In this document: piece after piece, positions 23,701-36,293 of the stretch
Numbering within the stretch: the first letter of the stretch is position 1
Layout of the letters: the number at the start of each line of letters is the position of its first letter
DNA from: Clostridiales bacterium
Lineage (GTDB): Bacteria; Bacillota; Clostridia; Christensenellales; Aristaeellaceae
Direction of reading: 5' to 3'
Assembly (NCBI GenBank): GCA_017569285.1
Contig: CP069419.1
Location: 1,178,001-1,242,000 of the forward strand
DNA length: 64,000 bases
The notes under the pieces: generated by a model
Told to the model about the DNA's origin: nothing
What the model saw: the letters and a program-made list of their open reading frames with translations, nothing else
The model's database searches: none
Position numbers and translations under genes: made by a program

Positions 23701-26700
23701 CAATTGCTCCGCCGGTCACGGCCGCGCTCAGCGTGCCGTCGCCGTTGTCCGTTACGACTACCTTCACGGATACCGGGCTGCCGCTGGTTGTCCAGCCCTT
23801 GCCCGCTTCCGCTTCAGTAATCGTGTAATTGTACTCACCAGCCGCCTTGTAGGTGATCTTTCCGAACGGAATGATCTGCTCGCCAATCTCACCTGCTTTA
23901 TAGGTTACGCTTGCCGCTGCCGTTGTTGCGCTCGTAGGCATCGGCGTGGGAAGCTTGGCCGTCGAGGTGTTGGTTCCCGCCGTCAGCGTGAAGCTGAACG
24001 TCTGGGCCTTGCCATCTTCGGTGGTCTTGGTCAGGTTCTTCTTACCGAATACGGTCTCAGCCTTTTCATCCGTCGGATCAATCGTGATTTCCGCGTTGTA
24101 CTCGTTCGTGATTGTTCCGCCGGTCACAGCTGCGCTCAGCGTACCGTCGCCGTTGTCTGTTACGACAACCTTTACGGCAACCGGGCTGCCGGTTGTCTTC
24201 CAGCCCTTGCCCGCGTCCGCTTCAGTGATCGTGTAATTGTACTCACCGACTGCCTTGTAGGTAATCTTTCCGAACGGAATGATCTGTTCCCCGGTCTTAC
24301 CGGCTTCGTAGGTTACGCTCGCCGCTGTGCTCGCAGGCATCGGTGTCGGAAGCTTTGCTGCAGTTGTATTGGCTCCTGCAGTCAGGGTGAAGCTGAACGT
24401 CTGATCCTTGCCATCTTCCGTGGTCTTGGTCAGGTTCTTCTTGCCAAACAGTGTCTCCGTCTTTGTCGGATCAATTGTCACTTCCGCGTCATACCTGTTT
24501 GTGATCGTCCCAAAGACGACACTCGCGCTCAGCGTACCGTCGCCGTTGTCGCCCACAGTGACCGTTACATCCACCGGATTATCCGTTACCGTCCAGCCTT
24601 TTTCCTTTGTATAGGCCTTCGTGTCCTCGGTGATCGTGTAATAGTAAGTACCGGTCCGTGTATAAGTAATCTCGTCGAACGGAATAATCTTCTTGCCGGT
24701 TTCATCCTTCACATAGCTGACAGTGCCATTCGCGCCTTCAGCACTTGCAGGCATTGGCGTATCAATATTGCCCGCCGCTGTGTTCTTGCCGGCGCTCAGT
24801 GTGAAGGTGAAATCATGACCCAGATTGTCTTCCGTAGTCTTCGTCAGATTCTTTACGCCGAACTTGGTTTTGTCTTCCTTCGGCTTTACGATAACCTTCG
24901 CGTCATACGTATTTGTGAAGGTTACGCCTGTGACCTCAGTGATTGTCAGTTTCCCTTCACCATTGTCTGCAACAGTTATGGTTGCGGTTTTGCCAGCTGC
25001 ATCATCATCATTTTTCACGCCGGCAATTGTACCGCTCTCACTTACCGTATAGCTGTATGTTCCCGGCATCGTGAACGTAATCGGTCCGATCGCGATAGCA
25101 CCGTCTTTTGTAGACTTGCTGATCGTTCCGGTCATTGTTGCTGCTTCCGGCGCATCATCTATAGCCGTGGCAGTGATACCATAACTCCATTCCTTCGGTC
25201 CGGTTAGTCCTTCCGGAATCGTCAAAACCTTCTTAACAGGAATGGACTCTTCGACAGGTGTCGGTTCATATTTATTTGTTACCGTCAGCGTTGTTTGATC
25301 AATACTCTTTTTGTAGCCAGGCAGTTCGCCTGTTTCATCCACAGTGTAGCCGATCACTTTACCGCCATTGGCATACACCGGAACCATGAATTCATGGCTT
25401 TGGGTATCTCCTATCGCATCTGCAGCAATATCATATGTCTCTGTGACTACTGTCGTTCCTTCGGCCTTTCCGGTCAGAATAAGCTGAATGGCTTTACGAG
25501 TATTGAACTTATTGCTGCTGTCTTCCCAGACCTTTGTGATCGTTACAGCCTTCGTCTCAGGCGTATGGCTGTTCGTTACCGTGATCGTTCCCAGATCTGC
25601 AATCTCGGTTGCCTCGATGCCTGTGCTCTCGCCGTCACCGGTCGCGGTGTATTCGCTCGCAGTCGTGCCGGTCTTCGTCTCAACTACGTAGTACTTGATC
25701 GCTACGCCGCCTTCGTATACCGGCAGGCCTTCCCACACCTTGACTTCGCCGTCTGTCGCAGGCACATCCACTGCCTCGCCGACCGCCGTCGATGTTTCGC
25801 CAACCTTCTTGTACAGCTGGAATTTCGCGCCGACATTCGCACGCTTGCCGTCCTGGTTGTTGCTGTCACTCCAGGTCTTCGCTGCGTGAATCTTTGTCGT
25901 CTTCGCCGCATAACTGTTCGTTACCGTGATCGTTCCCAGATCTGCAATCTCGGTTGCCTCGATGCCTGTGCTCTCGCCGTCACCGGTCGCGGTGTATTCG
26001 CTCGCAGTCGTGCCGGTCTTCGTCTCAACTACGTAGTACTTGATCGCTACGCCGCCTTCGTATACCGGCAGGCCTTCCCACACCTTGACTTCGCCGTCTG
26101 TCGCAGGGACAGCGCCATTTCCTAGGTCCGCTGTCGATGTTTCGCTAACCTTCCTGTACAGCTGGAATTTCGCGCCGACGTTCGCACGCTTGCCGTCCTG
26201 GTTGTTGCTGTCACTCCAGGTCTTCATTTGCGTGAATCTTTGTCGTCTTCGCCGCATAACTGTTCGTTACCGTGATCGTTCCCAGATCTGCAATCTCGGT
26301 TGCCTCGATGCCTGTGCTCTCGCCGTCACCGGTCGCGGTGTATTCGCTCGCAGTCGTGCCGGTCTTCGTCTCAACTACGTAGTACTTGATCGCTACGCCG
26401 CCTTCGTATACCGGCAGGCCTTCCCACACCTTGACTTCGCCGTCTGTCGCAGGCACATCCACTGCCTCGCCGACCGCCGTCGATGTTTCGCCAACCTTCT
26501 TGTACAGCTGGAATTTCGCGCCGACGTTCGCACGCTTGCCGTCCTGGTTGTTGCTGTCACTCCAGGTCTTCGCTGCGTGAATCTTTGTCGTCTTCGCCGC
26601 ATAACTGTTCGTTACCGTAATCGTTCCCAGATCTGCAATCTCGGTTGCCTCGATGCCTGTGCTCTCGCCGTCACCGGTCGCGGTGTATTCGCTCGCAGTC

Positions 26701-29700
26701 GTGCCGGTCTTCGTCTCAACTACGTAGTACTTGATCGCTACGCCGCCTTCGTATACCGGCAGGCCTTCCCACACCTTGACTTCGCCGTCTGTCGCAGGCA
26801 CATCCACTGCCTCGCCGACCGCTGTCGATGTTTCGCCAACCTTCTTGTACAGCTGGAATTTCGCGCCGACGTTCGCACGCTTGCCGTCCTGGTTGTTGCT
26901 GTCACTCCAGGTCTTCGCTGCGTGAATCTTTGTCGTCTTCGCCGCATAACTGTTCGTTACCGTGATCGTTCCCAGATCTGCAATCTCGGTTGCCTCGATG
27001 CCTGTGCTCTCGCCGTCACCGGTCGCGGTGTATTCGCTCGCAGTCGTGCCGGTCTTCGTCTCAACTACGTAGTACTTGATCGCTACGCCGCCTTCGTATA
27101 CCGGCAGGCCTTCCCACCTTGACTTCGCCGTCTGTCGCAGGCACATCCACTGCCTCGCCGACCGCCGTCGATGTTTCGCCAACCTTCTTGTACAGCTGGA
27201 ATTTCGCGCCGACATTCGCACGCTTGCCGTCCTGGTTGTTGCTGTCACTCCAGGTCTTCGCTGCGTGAATCTTTGTCGTCTTCGCCGCATAACTGTTCGT
27301 TACCGTGATCGTTCCCAGATCTGCAATCTCGGTTGCCTCGATGCCTGTGCTCTCGCCGTCACCGGTCGCGGTGTATTCGCTCGCAGTCGTGCCGGTCTTC
27401 GTCTCAACTACGTAGTACTTGATCGCTACGCCGCCTTCGTATACCGGCAGGCCTTCCCACACCTTGACTTCGCCGTCTGTCGCAGGCACATCCACTGCCT
27501 CGCCGACCGCCGTCGATGTTTCGCCAACCTTCTTGTACAGCTGGAATTTCGCGCCGACATTCGCACGCTTGCCGTCCTGGTTGTTGCTGTCACTCCAGGT
27601 CTTCGCTGCGTGAATCTTTGTCGTCTTCGCCGCATAACTGTTCGTTACCGTGATCGTTCCCAGATCTGCAATCTCGGTTGCCTCGATGCCTGTGCTCTCG
27701 CCGTCACCGGTCGCGGTGTATTCGCTCGCAGTCGTGCCGGTCTTCGTCTCAACTACGTAGTACTTGATCGCTACGCCGCCTTCGTATACCGGCAGGCCTT
27801 CCCACACCTTGACTTCGCCGTCTGTCGCAGGCACATCCACTGCCTCGCCGACCGCTGTCGATGTTTCGCCAACCTTCTTGTACAGCTGGAATTTCGCGCC
27901 GACGTTCGCACGCTTGCCATCCTGGTCGTTATTATCGGTCCAGGTCTTCGCAGCGTGGATCTTCGTCGTCACAGGCGTATGGCTGTTCGTGACTGTGATC
28001 GTTCCCAGATCTGCAATCTCGGTTGCCGTGATGCCCTTGTTCTCGCCGTCACCGCTCGCGGTGTATTCGCTCGCGGTCGTGCCGGTCTTCGTCTCAACTA
28101 CGTAGTACGTGATCGCTACGCCGCCTTCGTATACCGGCAGGCCTTCCCACACTTTGACTTCGCCGTCTGTCGCAGGCACATCCACTGCCTCGCCGACTGC
28201 TGTCGATGTTTCGCCAACCTTCTTGTACAGCTGGAATTTCGCGCCGACGTTCGCACGCTTGCCATCCTGGTCGTTATTATCGGTCCAGGTCTTCGCAGCG
28301 TGGATCTTCGTCGTCACAGGCGTATGGCTGTTCGTGACTGTGATCGTTCCCAGATCTGCAATCTCGGTTGCCGTGATGCCCTTGTTCTCGCCGTCACCGC
28401 TCGCGGTGTATTCGCTCGCGGTCGTGCCGGTCTTCGTCTCAACTACGTAGTACGTGATCGCTACGCCGCCTTCGTATACCGGCAGGCCTTCCCACACTTT
28501 GACTTCGCCGTCTGTCGCAGGCACATCCACTGCCTCGCCGACCGCTGTCGATGTTTCGCCAACCTTCTTGTACAGCTGGAATTTCGCGCCGACGTTCGCA
28601 CGCTTGCCATCCTGGTCGTTATTATCGGTCCAGGTCTTCGCAGCGTGGATCTTCGTCGTCACAGGCGTATGGCTGTTCGTGACTGTGATCGTTCCCAGAT
28701 CTGCAATCTCGGTTGCCGTGATGCCCTTGTTCTCGCCGTCACCGCTCGCGGTGTATTCGCTCGCGGTCGTGCCGGTCTTCGTCTCAACTACGTAGTACGT
28801 GATCGCTACGCCGCCTTCGTATACCGGCAGGCCTTCCCACACTTTGACTTCGCCGTCTGTCGCAGGCACATCCACTGCCTCGCCGACTGCTGTCGATGTT
28901 TCGCCAACCTTCTTGTACAGCTGGAATTTCGCGCCGACGTTCGCACGCTTGCCGTCCTGGTTGTTGCTGTCACTCCAGGTCTTCGCTGCGTGAATCTTTG
29001 TCGTCTTCGCCGCATAACTGTTCGTTACCGTGATCGTTCCCAGATCTGCAATCTCGGTTGCCTCGATGCCTGTGCTCTCGCCGTCACCGGTCGCGGTGTA
29101 TTCGCTCGCAGTCGTGCCGGTCTTCGTCTCAACTACGTAGTACTTGATCGCTACGCCGCCTTCGTATACCGGCAGGCCTTCCCACACCTTGACTTCGCCG
29201 TCTGTCGCAGGCACATCCACTGCCTCGCCGACTGCTGTCGATGTTTCGCCAACCTTCTTGTACAGCTGGAATTTCGCGCCGACGTTCGCACGCTTGCCAT
29301 CCTGGTCGTTATTATCGGTCCAGGTCTTCGCAGCGTGGATCTTCGTCGTCACAGGCGTATGGCTGTTCGTGACTGTGATCGTTCCCAGATCTGCAATCTC
29401 GGTTGCCGTGATGCCCTTGTTCTCGCCGTCACCGCTCGCGGTGTATTCGCTCGCGGTCGTGCCGGTCTTCGTCTCAACTACGTAGTACGTGATCGCTACG
29501 CCGCCTTCGTATACCGGCAGGCCTTCCCACACTTTGACTTCGCCGTCTGTCGCGGGCACATCCACTGCCTCGCCGACCGCTGTCGATGTTTCGCCAACCT
29601 TCTTGTACAGCTGGAATTTCGCGCCGACGTTCGCACGCTTGCCATCCTGGTCGTTATTATCGGTCCAGGTCTTCGCAGCGTGGATCTTCGTCGTCACAGG

Positions 29701-32700
29701 CGTATGGCTGTTCGTGACTGTGATCGTTCCCAGATCTGCAATCTCGGTTGCCGTGATGCCCTTGTTCTCGCCGTCACCGCTCGCGGTGTATTCGCTCGCG
29801 GTCGTGCCGGTCTTCGTCTCAACTACGTAGTACGTGATCGCTACGCCGCCTTCGTATACCGGCAGGCCTTCCCACACTTTGACTTCGCCGTCTGTCGCAG
29901 GCACATCCACTGCCTCGCCGACCGCTGTCGATGTTTCGCCAACCTTCTTGTACAGCTGGAATTTCGCGCCGACGTTCGCACGCTTGCCATCCTGGTCGTT
30001 ATTTTCGGGCCAGGTGTTCGCGCGGCGTGGATCTTCGTCGTCACAGGCGTATGGCTGTTCGTGACTGTGATCGTTCCCAGATCTGCAATCTCGGTTGCCG
30101 TGATGCCCTTGTTCTCGCCGTCACCGCTCGCGGTGTATTCGCTCGCGGTCGTGCCGGTCTTCGTCTCAACTACGTAGTACGTGATCGCTACGCCGCCTTC
30201 GTATACCGGCAGGCCTTCCCACACTTTGACTTCGCCGTCTGTCGCGGGCACATCCACTGCCTCGCCGACCGCTGTCGATGTTTCGCCAACCTTCTTGTAC
30301 AGCTGGAATTTCGCGCCGACGTTCGCACGCTTGCCATCCTGGTCGTTATTATCGGTCCAGGTCTTCGCAGCGTGGATCTTCGTCGTCACAGGCGTATGGC
30401 TGTTCGTGACTGTGATCGTTCCCAGATCTGCAATCTCGGTTGCCGTGATGCCCTTGTTCTCGCCGTCACCGCTCGCGGTGTATTCGCTCGCGGTCGTGCC
30501 GGTCTTCGTCTCAACTACGTAGTACGTGATCGCTACGCCGCCTTCGTATACCGGCAGGCCTTCCCACACTTTGACTTCGCCGTCTGTCGCGGGCACATCC
30601 ACTGCCTCGCCGACCGCTGTCGATGTTTCGCCAACCTTCTTGTACAGCTGGAATTTCGCGCCGACGTTCGCACGCTTGCCATCCTGGTCGTTATTATCGG
30701 TCCAGGTCTTCGCAGCGTGGATCTTCGTCGTCACAGGCGTATGGCTGTTCGTGACTGTGATCGTTCCCAGATCTGCAATCTCGGTTGCCGTGATGCCCTT
30801 GTTCTCGCCGTCACCGCTCGCGGTGTATTCGCTCGCGGTCGTGCCGGTCTTCGTCTCAACTACGTAGTACGTGATCGCTACGCCGCCTTCGTATACCGGC
30901 AGGCCTTCCCACACTTTGACTTCGCCGTCTGTCGCAGGCACATCCACTGCCTCGCCGACCGCTGTCGATGTTTCGCCAACCTTCTTGTACAGCTGGAATT
31001 TCGCGCCGACGTTCGCACGCTTGCCATCCTGGTCGTTATTATCGGTCCAGGTCTTCGCAGCGTGGATCTTCGTCGTCACAGGCGTATGGCTGTTCGTGAC
31101 TGTGATCGTTCCCAGATCTGCAATCTCGGTTGCCGTGATGCCCTTGTTCTCGCCGTCACCGCTCGCGGTGTATTCGCTCGCGGTCGTGCCGGTCTTCGTC
31201 TCAACTACGTAGTACGTGATCGCTACGCCGCCTTCGTATACCGGCAGGCCTTCCCACACTTTGACTTCGCCGTCTGTCGCAGGCACATCCACTGCCTCGC
31301 CGACCGCTGTCGATGTTTCGCCAACCTTCTTGTACAGCTGGAATTTCGCGCCGACGTTCGCACGCTTGCCATCCTGGTCGTTATTATCGGTCCAGGTCTT
31401 CGCAGCGTGGATCTTCGTCGTCACAGGCGTATGGCTGTTCGTGACTGTGATCGTTCCCAGATCTGCAATCTCGGTTGCCGTGATGCCCTTGTTCTCGCCG
31501 TCACCGCTCGCGGTGTATTCGCTCGCGGTCGTGCCGGTCTTCGTCTCAACTACGTAGTACGTGATCGCTACGCCGCCTTCGTATACCGGCAGGCCTTCCC
31601 ACACTTTGACTTCGCCGTCTGTCGCAGGCACATCCACTGCCTCGCCGACTGCTGTCGATGTTTCGCCAACCTTCTTGTACAGCTGGAATTTCGCGCCGAC
31701 GTTCGCACGCTTGCCATCCTGGTCGTTATTATCGGTCCAGGTCTTCGCAGCGTGGATCTTCGTCGTCTTCCTCTTATTTGTAACAGTAACGACTACATCG
31801 CCTTCAGGAGCAGTAAATCCATTATTAGTTAGAGTTATAGCTTCCGGATTTGTCAAAGCATTACCGTCTTTGTCTGTCACACGCTGTGCGGTAATTGACA
31901 CCAATGTATAACCAATTGGCACATTGGTCTCATTAATGGTTACGGCAGTCCCCTTTGCGATATCCGCGAACTCTTTCTGACCATTATGCGCAAGTGTGAA
32001 ATTCGCGGTTTCATCCAAACCAGTCTGAGAAATAGTGAAAGTCGTACCATCGTATAGTCCATCAACAACCTTTTTGACTGTCACCTTGTAAAGTTTTTCC
32101 CATACGGCAAACATGTCATGATATGGGTATTCCTCATCTGCAGCCACTTGTGTTACCGATGTACCTGATTTGGTTTTAAAGTTATTATTGCTTTCATCAT
32201 ACACAAGATAAAGGTCATCTTCTGTAAGGTTATAAATCGTAGGATGTCCTGAGATAGGATTTCCTTCATCATCAGTGCTCTCAATCCTCGCCCAGCCAAG
32301 GAATTTATAGCCTTCCCGGGTAAACGTATTGGCAGGTTTAATGGCTACAGCCTGGTTAATTCCCAGATTTAAAATTCCTGTTGTATCACCAATCGTATTC
32401 CCTTTTACTACTTCATTGCTGCCAAAGTTCGAATACCACCAAATATGTGTGGGAGTCGGGGAATCCTTCGGCCCGTATTCTGCGCGCAGCTGGACCGTAT
32501 ATATATATTTCGGATTTCCTTGGTTATCACAACCATTGGGTTGCGTGCGTGCATTCTCCAGCAGTACTGTAAATGTATCACCAGGAACAAATTGCTTTAT
32601 GGGTTCGATATCAACAAACTTTCCAGCATCCTCATCCCACTTCTGAAGAACCCAATAACGGAAAGCTTCCTTGTCTGAAACAGGTGTGGCTGCAGATTGG

Positions 32701-35700
32701 ACAACAGCCAGAGCACTATCAAGGTAAAGAGTGTGATCCTCTGGCGCATTGGTTCCGCGCCCTTCTACTGCATCATACTGAACATTGATACCCTCTGCAC
32801 CGATAAGAATGCTGCGCCAGGTTGCATACAGGTCAATCTTTTTCTGGACCCATTGGCGATCAAGGTCCGCATTTGTTGGGTTCGGGCCAAGAATGCCATA
32901 TTCGTTGATCGGATCTGTAAATTCATGCTCCTTGTCATAAGGATGGGTTGTGCTGTCATTTAGTTTAGTTTCTTCATCATTAAAGAGCTCTGTACAAGCT
33001 TCATTTTGATACCAGCCAATCAGTTCTGCTGTTTCCTGCCGACCATCCGGAAGACTGATTTTCCCGTTATAGGGAACTTTAAAGGACATTTTCTGGTTAT
33101 CACTACCCCAGTCAACGTCTTTGTCCTCATCTGGAACATTCGGATGAAGGAATACACGGTATTCCTTCTGTTTCCATTTAGCATATACTTTTATACCATC
33201 CATGGGCATCTTGTACCATGGATAAGGTGTCGTGCAAGATTTATCAAAATACCAGCCATCAAAAACATACTGTTCTTGAAGTTCAGCAGTTAATTTTGAT
33301 GTAGGATCAAAATTTCTTGCATTATCAGGTATTGTTTCATTATAGAGATAGTTTTTCCCAAATTCATTCATGCTGGATGTCAAAGGATTGTTGCCACCGA
33401 CATCAAGCTGTACACCATCTCCATCTACATAAATACCATCATAATATGTAATGGGCCACGACTGCCGATTGTAATAATAATTCAGCCTGGGATAATGCCC
33501 AGAATTTCCAGTGCCCACCGGAATACTGTCGTCAACGCCATCATAATAAGCTCTGCTTTCAGACTGCATTACTACAGTGAAGCCCTCATACTGCGAGGGA
33601 TTTTGACTATATGGCTGAGTATTACTAGACCTGGTATGCATACAGTCTCTGTGATTCGTATAATGATAATATGTTTTTCCAGTAAATTCGAGAACCTTAC
33701 TTTCCGCGCCTTCAGGTATTTCTCCGTTAACAGCTTCAAACCAGAGATGATATGTCCATTCATTATAAGAGTTGAAACGAACAACGAGGAAATTGCCATT
33801 TACATTATTTGTCGCGCCCAGGATATCTTCATTCATGCGTGAAATGATACCCTTAACCGTCCCGTCGCCACTGGCAGATGGATTCGGCTTAAGACGAGTC
33901 CCGACCATCATGACAAAACTAACAGGCTGTCGATTGTTATTCGGACCAGTAATTTGATCGTAAGTTGGCCATTGCTGACTTATATTCTCTCCGTAATATG
34001 CAGATATTGTGAAGTAAGTAGCATTATAGTTTCTCTCTGTATTATCTTCGTTAATTACACTTCTTACAACACTGGTCGTTGTTGCACGGGATGTTGTAGG
34101 CAATTGATTTGTATTTGTTGCTGTATAATGAGATACAACTCCAAATGTATTATTACCGGCTGCCGAGTTGTTGCCATAATAATATGTTCCATTTCTTTCC
34201 CAATACAGATAGAATCTAAGATTATATTTTATTCTGTTAAAGTATAAAGGCAAAACTGCTTCGCCGTCGGCTGTAATTTCAACATCTTCTGTTGGTTGTT
34301 CGCAGTTGAATCCCTTATAATGGAATGTTTGGCCATTTACCGTTACAAAGTCTTCATCACCATTGTTTGTAATGGTATATGCTATATTTGAATGAACTCT
34401 CCCACTTGCAACAGGCACAGATGCCACCAGAACATAATCTTCCGGTGTCAGTTGGGCTGCGGTCTTTCCTATACTGCCTTCCGACTGCTGATAGATAAGA
34501 TATCTGTATGGAGCAGTCGTGTTTTCTTCCCACTGCGCATATATTACAGTACGGTCAGTAATTCTCCCGCCGGTAAATGCCTGTCCGGATCCGTCTCTTT
34601 GTGTATTCCATCCCATGAAGTGATAGCCGGTTTTATGCATATCATCATTTTGGGGCATAACAGCCGACTCTTCCGGTTCCAGGAACTGAGGAGCAATATA
34701 GTTACCACCTTCGCTCTCAAATACAAGCCAGAAGCCTTCAGGGGCGTTAACTCTAAACGTGACATCTCCTTCCAGAATGATTTTTGTACCATTTAGATAA
34801 GGAGGCTCCACATTCGTCGTTGTACCGCCACTGGTATAGGTTGCGCTCTTAATGTTGCCAGCGCCTTCTTCTACATTCCAGCCCTCAAAATTATGCATTC
34901 CGTCATGGGGCGTATAAGGCATGGCAATGGTATATTCGCCTTGAGTCTCATTTCTTGTAAGATACACACTGTGAGCGCCCAAAGAAAGGCTTGTTTCACT
35001 GTCTGGCGAATAAATATCAAGATCCAGATAAGTAACTACGAAGTGTGTGAATATCATAGCATAGATATTCACTGACTCGCCTTCAGTTATCAACTTATCC
35101 TCTGCCCATTTGCGGATATCCTTAATGGTCATCATACCATTCGGATTCGTTTCCGCATTATAGCGAGAGTTTGCAGTGTCTGCAGTATAATTCGGATCGA
35201 ATGTCCACCCTCTGAATGTTTCCCGCTCTCCCAGCGTGCCAGTACCCGGATCATAAAGAATTGTTTCCAGATCATCGAGTTCATCGCTGTTCTTGACATA
35301 CATTGTGGCAAGCAGTGTAGAGCCATTATAGAAGTTTATCTCTATACGAGCTTCATCTTCTTGAGATGGCGGATTCACAACTGCATACACAGTGAAGCTG
35401 TTCGCCTGGAAGATGACGTTGTCGCCTTCCAGGGTGAAGGGAACGGTCTCTGTGGTATTGTCATCCTTGATGTGCAGGACGGTCAGGTTGGTGGTGTCCA
35501 TGCCGGCAATGGACATGGTGACTTCAACCGGCTTCTCGGGTTCGACTGCTTCGTCGATGAATGTATCCGTCAGGGTGATGTCCACCGCGCGGATCTCGCC
35601 AGCTTCTCCGCCCATTGTTTCTTCAACAATGGCGGCAATCTCTTCCGCTTCGACAGGTACAGCGGTGATTTCCGTGTTTTCCGGAACAGCCCCGGCGGGT

Positions 35701-36179
35701 ACCTCAACCTTGAGGTCAGGCTGTTCCAGCTTGATCTCCTCTTCGTTGATGCCCACAGGGGTCAGGGTCATGTCCTCTTCAACGGGGGTTTCCGCCGTGA
35801 CATACTCTCCCTTATTGCGGTTGAACCAGCCGTATACATGCTTCTTTCCTTCCGCTTGTTTCGGGAGTTCGCCGATCGGCTCACCGCGGCGGCGGATACG
35901 GGACTCACGCCGGTCACTGTGTTCCGTCTTCGGCTCTCCAAGCAGCCAGGAGAGCCACTTGCGGAACGTAGAAACCGTCTCCTCCGCTTCTTTATCATCC
36001 ATATCAAAGATGATACTAAACGCTTGTTCAACAGCAGCAGCTCCAACGATATCGTTGGACTCAACCTGCTTGAAGTGCTTGCCCGCAGATTCGCCCGGCT
36101 CAGCGATAACGCTTACAGGCATCACCTGAAGAAGCATCATGAACGTAAGGAGCAGCGCCACAGCTCTCTTCATCTTCAT
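20759..36179 (-). CDS. Giant secreted adhesin with Cna_B and FctA-like repeats, cassette 2 (three frame breaks)
   Basis: If the frame breaks are corrected, one protein of about 5,139 aa. Start ATG 36179 has GGAGG 9 bases upstream and a signal peptide (AVALLLTFMMLLQVMPVSVI, then AEP). Order of domains: acidic N-terminal region with a ZU5-like stretch (VPAGAVPENTEIT); InlB-type repeats (HFMGWNTQRDGSGQAF, FDGWYFDKSC); a Cna_B/DUF5979-like domain (YKVTVKKVVDGLYDGTTF); 18 near-identical 115-residue Cna_B-like repeats; one diverged Cna_B (TITKVWEDSSNKFNTRKAIQ); about 10 FctA/Spy0128-like repeats (FGKKNLTKTTEDG ... YNYTITEA); one Cna_B (TINKVWNDNNNAAGRRPVKL); a MucBP-like domain; and the tail DEYDTPLGL...NIGDCYE. 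Cna_B and FctA folds usually carry isopeptide crosslinks, giving stiff fibres. No LPXTG anchor. Frame breaks near 30020 (+2), 27117 (-2) and 26230 (+1) all lie in the Cna_B array. Confidence 0.8.
21345..25245 (-). repeat. About ten FctA/Spy0128-like domain repeats
   Basis: Tandem protein repeats of about 120-130 residues. Each opens with FGxKNLxKTTEDG, has xPMPAS and IPFGKITYxxxGxYxYTITE in the middle, and ends VKVxVTDNGDGTLSAxVTGGxIxNxYxAE. I count ten, with the first and last most diverged. The lineage resembles pilin backbone domains with an intramolecular Lys-Asn bond and a catalytic Glu (ITE). Copies differ more than in the Cna_B array and the reading frame is intact throughout. Confidence 0.75.
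25556..31766 (-). repeat. 18 tandem copies of a 345-bp Cna_B-like repeat
   Basis: Unit of 115 residues from TKIHAAKTW to ITVTNS. Two sequence types alternate as mosaics: head TWTDNNDQD or TWSDSNNQD, and tail AITYYVV/GENKGITATE/SHTPVTT or AIKYYVV/GESTGIEATE/SYAAKTT. N-terminal copies are mostly the first type, C-terminal copies the second, with hybrids between. Unit spacing is exactly 345 bases except at the three frame breaks (347, 343 and 346). The last two units differ slightly (for example STADLGNGAV). Such near-identity implies recent expansion or gene conversion. Confidence 0.9.
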
Positions 36180-36256
36180 ATCTGGAAACCTCCGATTTCT
36201 TTGGGTCCTATTCTTTGCCAACAGTTACGGGGGAATTTCGATCTATAGTCGGGAAT

Positions 36257-36285
36257 ACCGCAAGGAGAATCCGTCTCCTTGCGGT
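36257..36285 (-). other. Intercistronic hairpin, SH3 protein to giant protein 2
   Basis: ACCGCAAGGAGA pairs perfectly with TCTCCTTGCGGT over a 5-base loop, 8 bases after the SH3-protein stop and without a T-run. The giant gene's ribosome site follows about 70 bases later. Confidence 0.75.
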
Positions 36286-36293
36286 TGTGATTA

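Noticed and set aside
26211-27290. Separate genes for each open segment of the two giant proteins
   Set aside because: The internal segments start at arbitrary Met/Val codons in mid-repeat, have no ribosome site or promoter, and join perfectly when single small indels are corrected.
25556-31766. CRISPR-like regular repetition
   Set aside because: The period is 345 bp with no short repeat/unique spacer alternation, the frame is coding throughout, and no cas genes are present. The same applies to the 519-bp array.
20876-31832. Very long open frames on the plus strand opposite giant protein 2 (up to 1,443 codons)
   Set aside because: They are antisense to the repeats. Biased codons repeated many times keep the reverse frame open; translations are Arg/Cys-rich, lack signal peptides, ribosome sites and any known domain.
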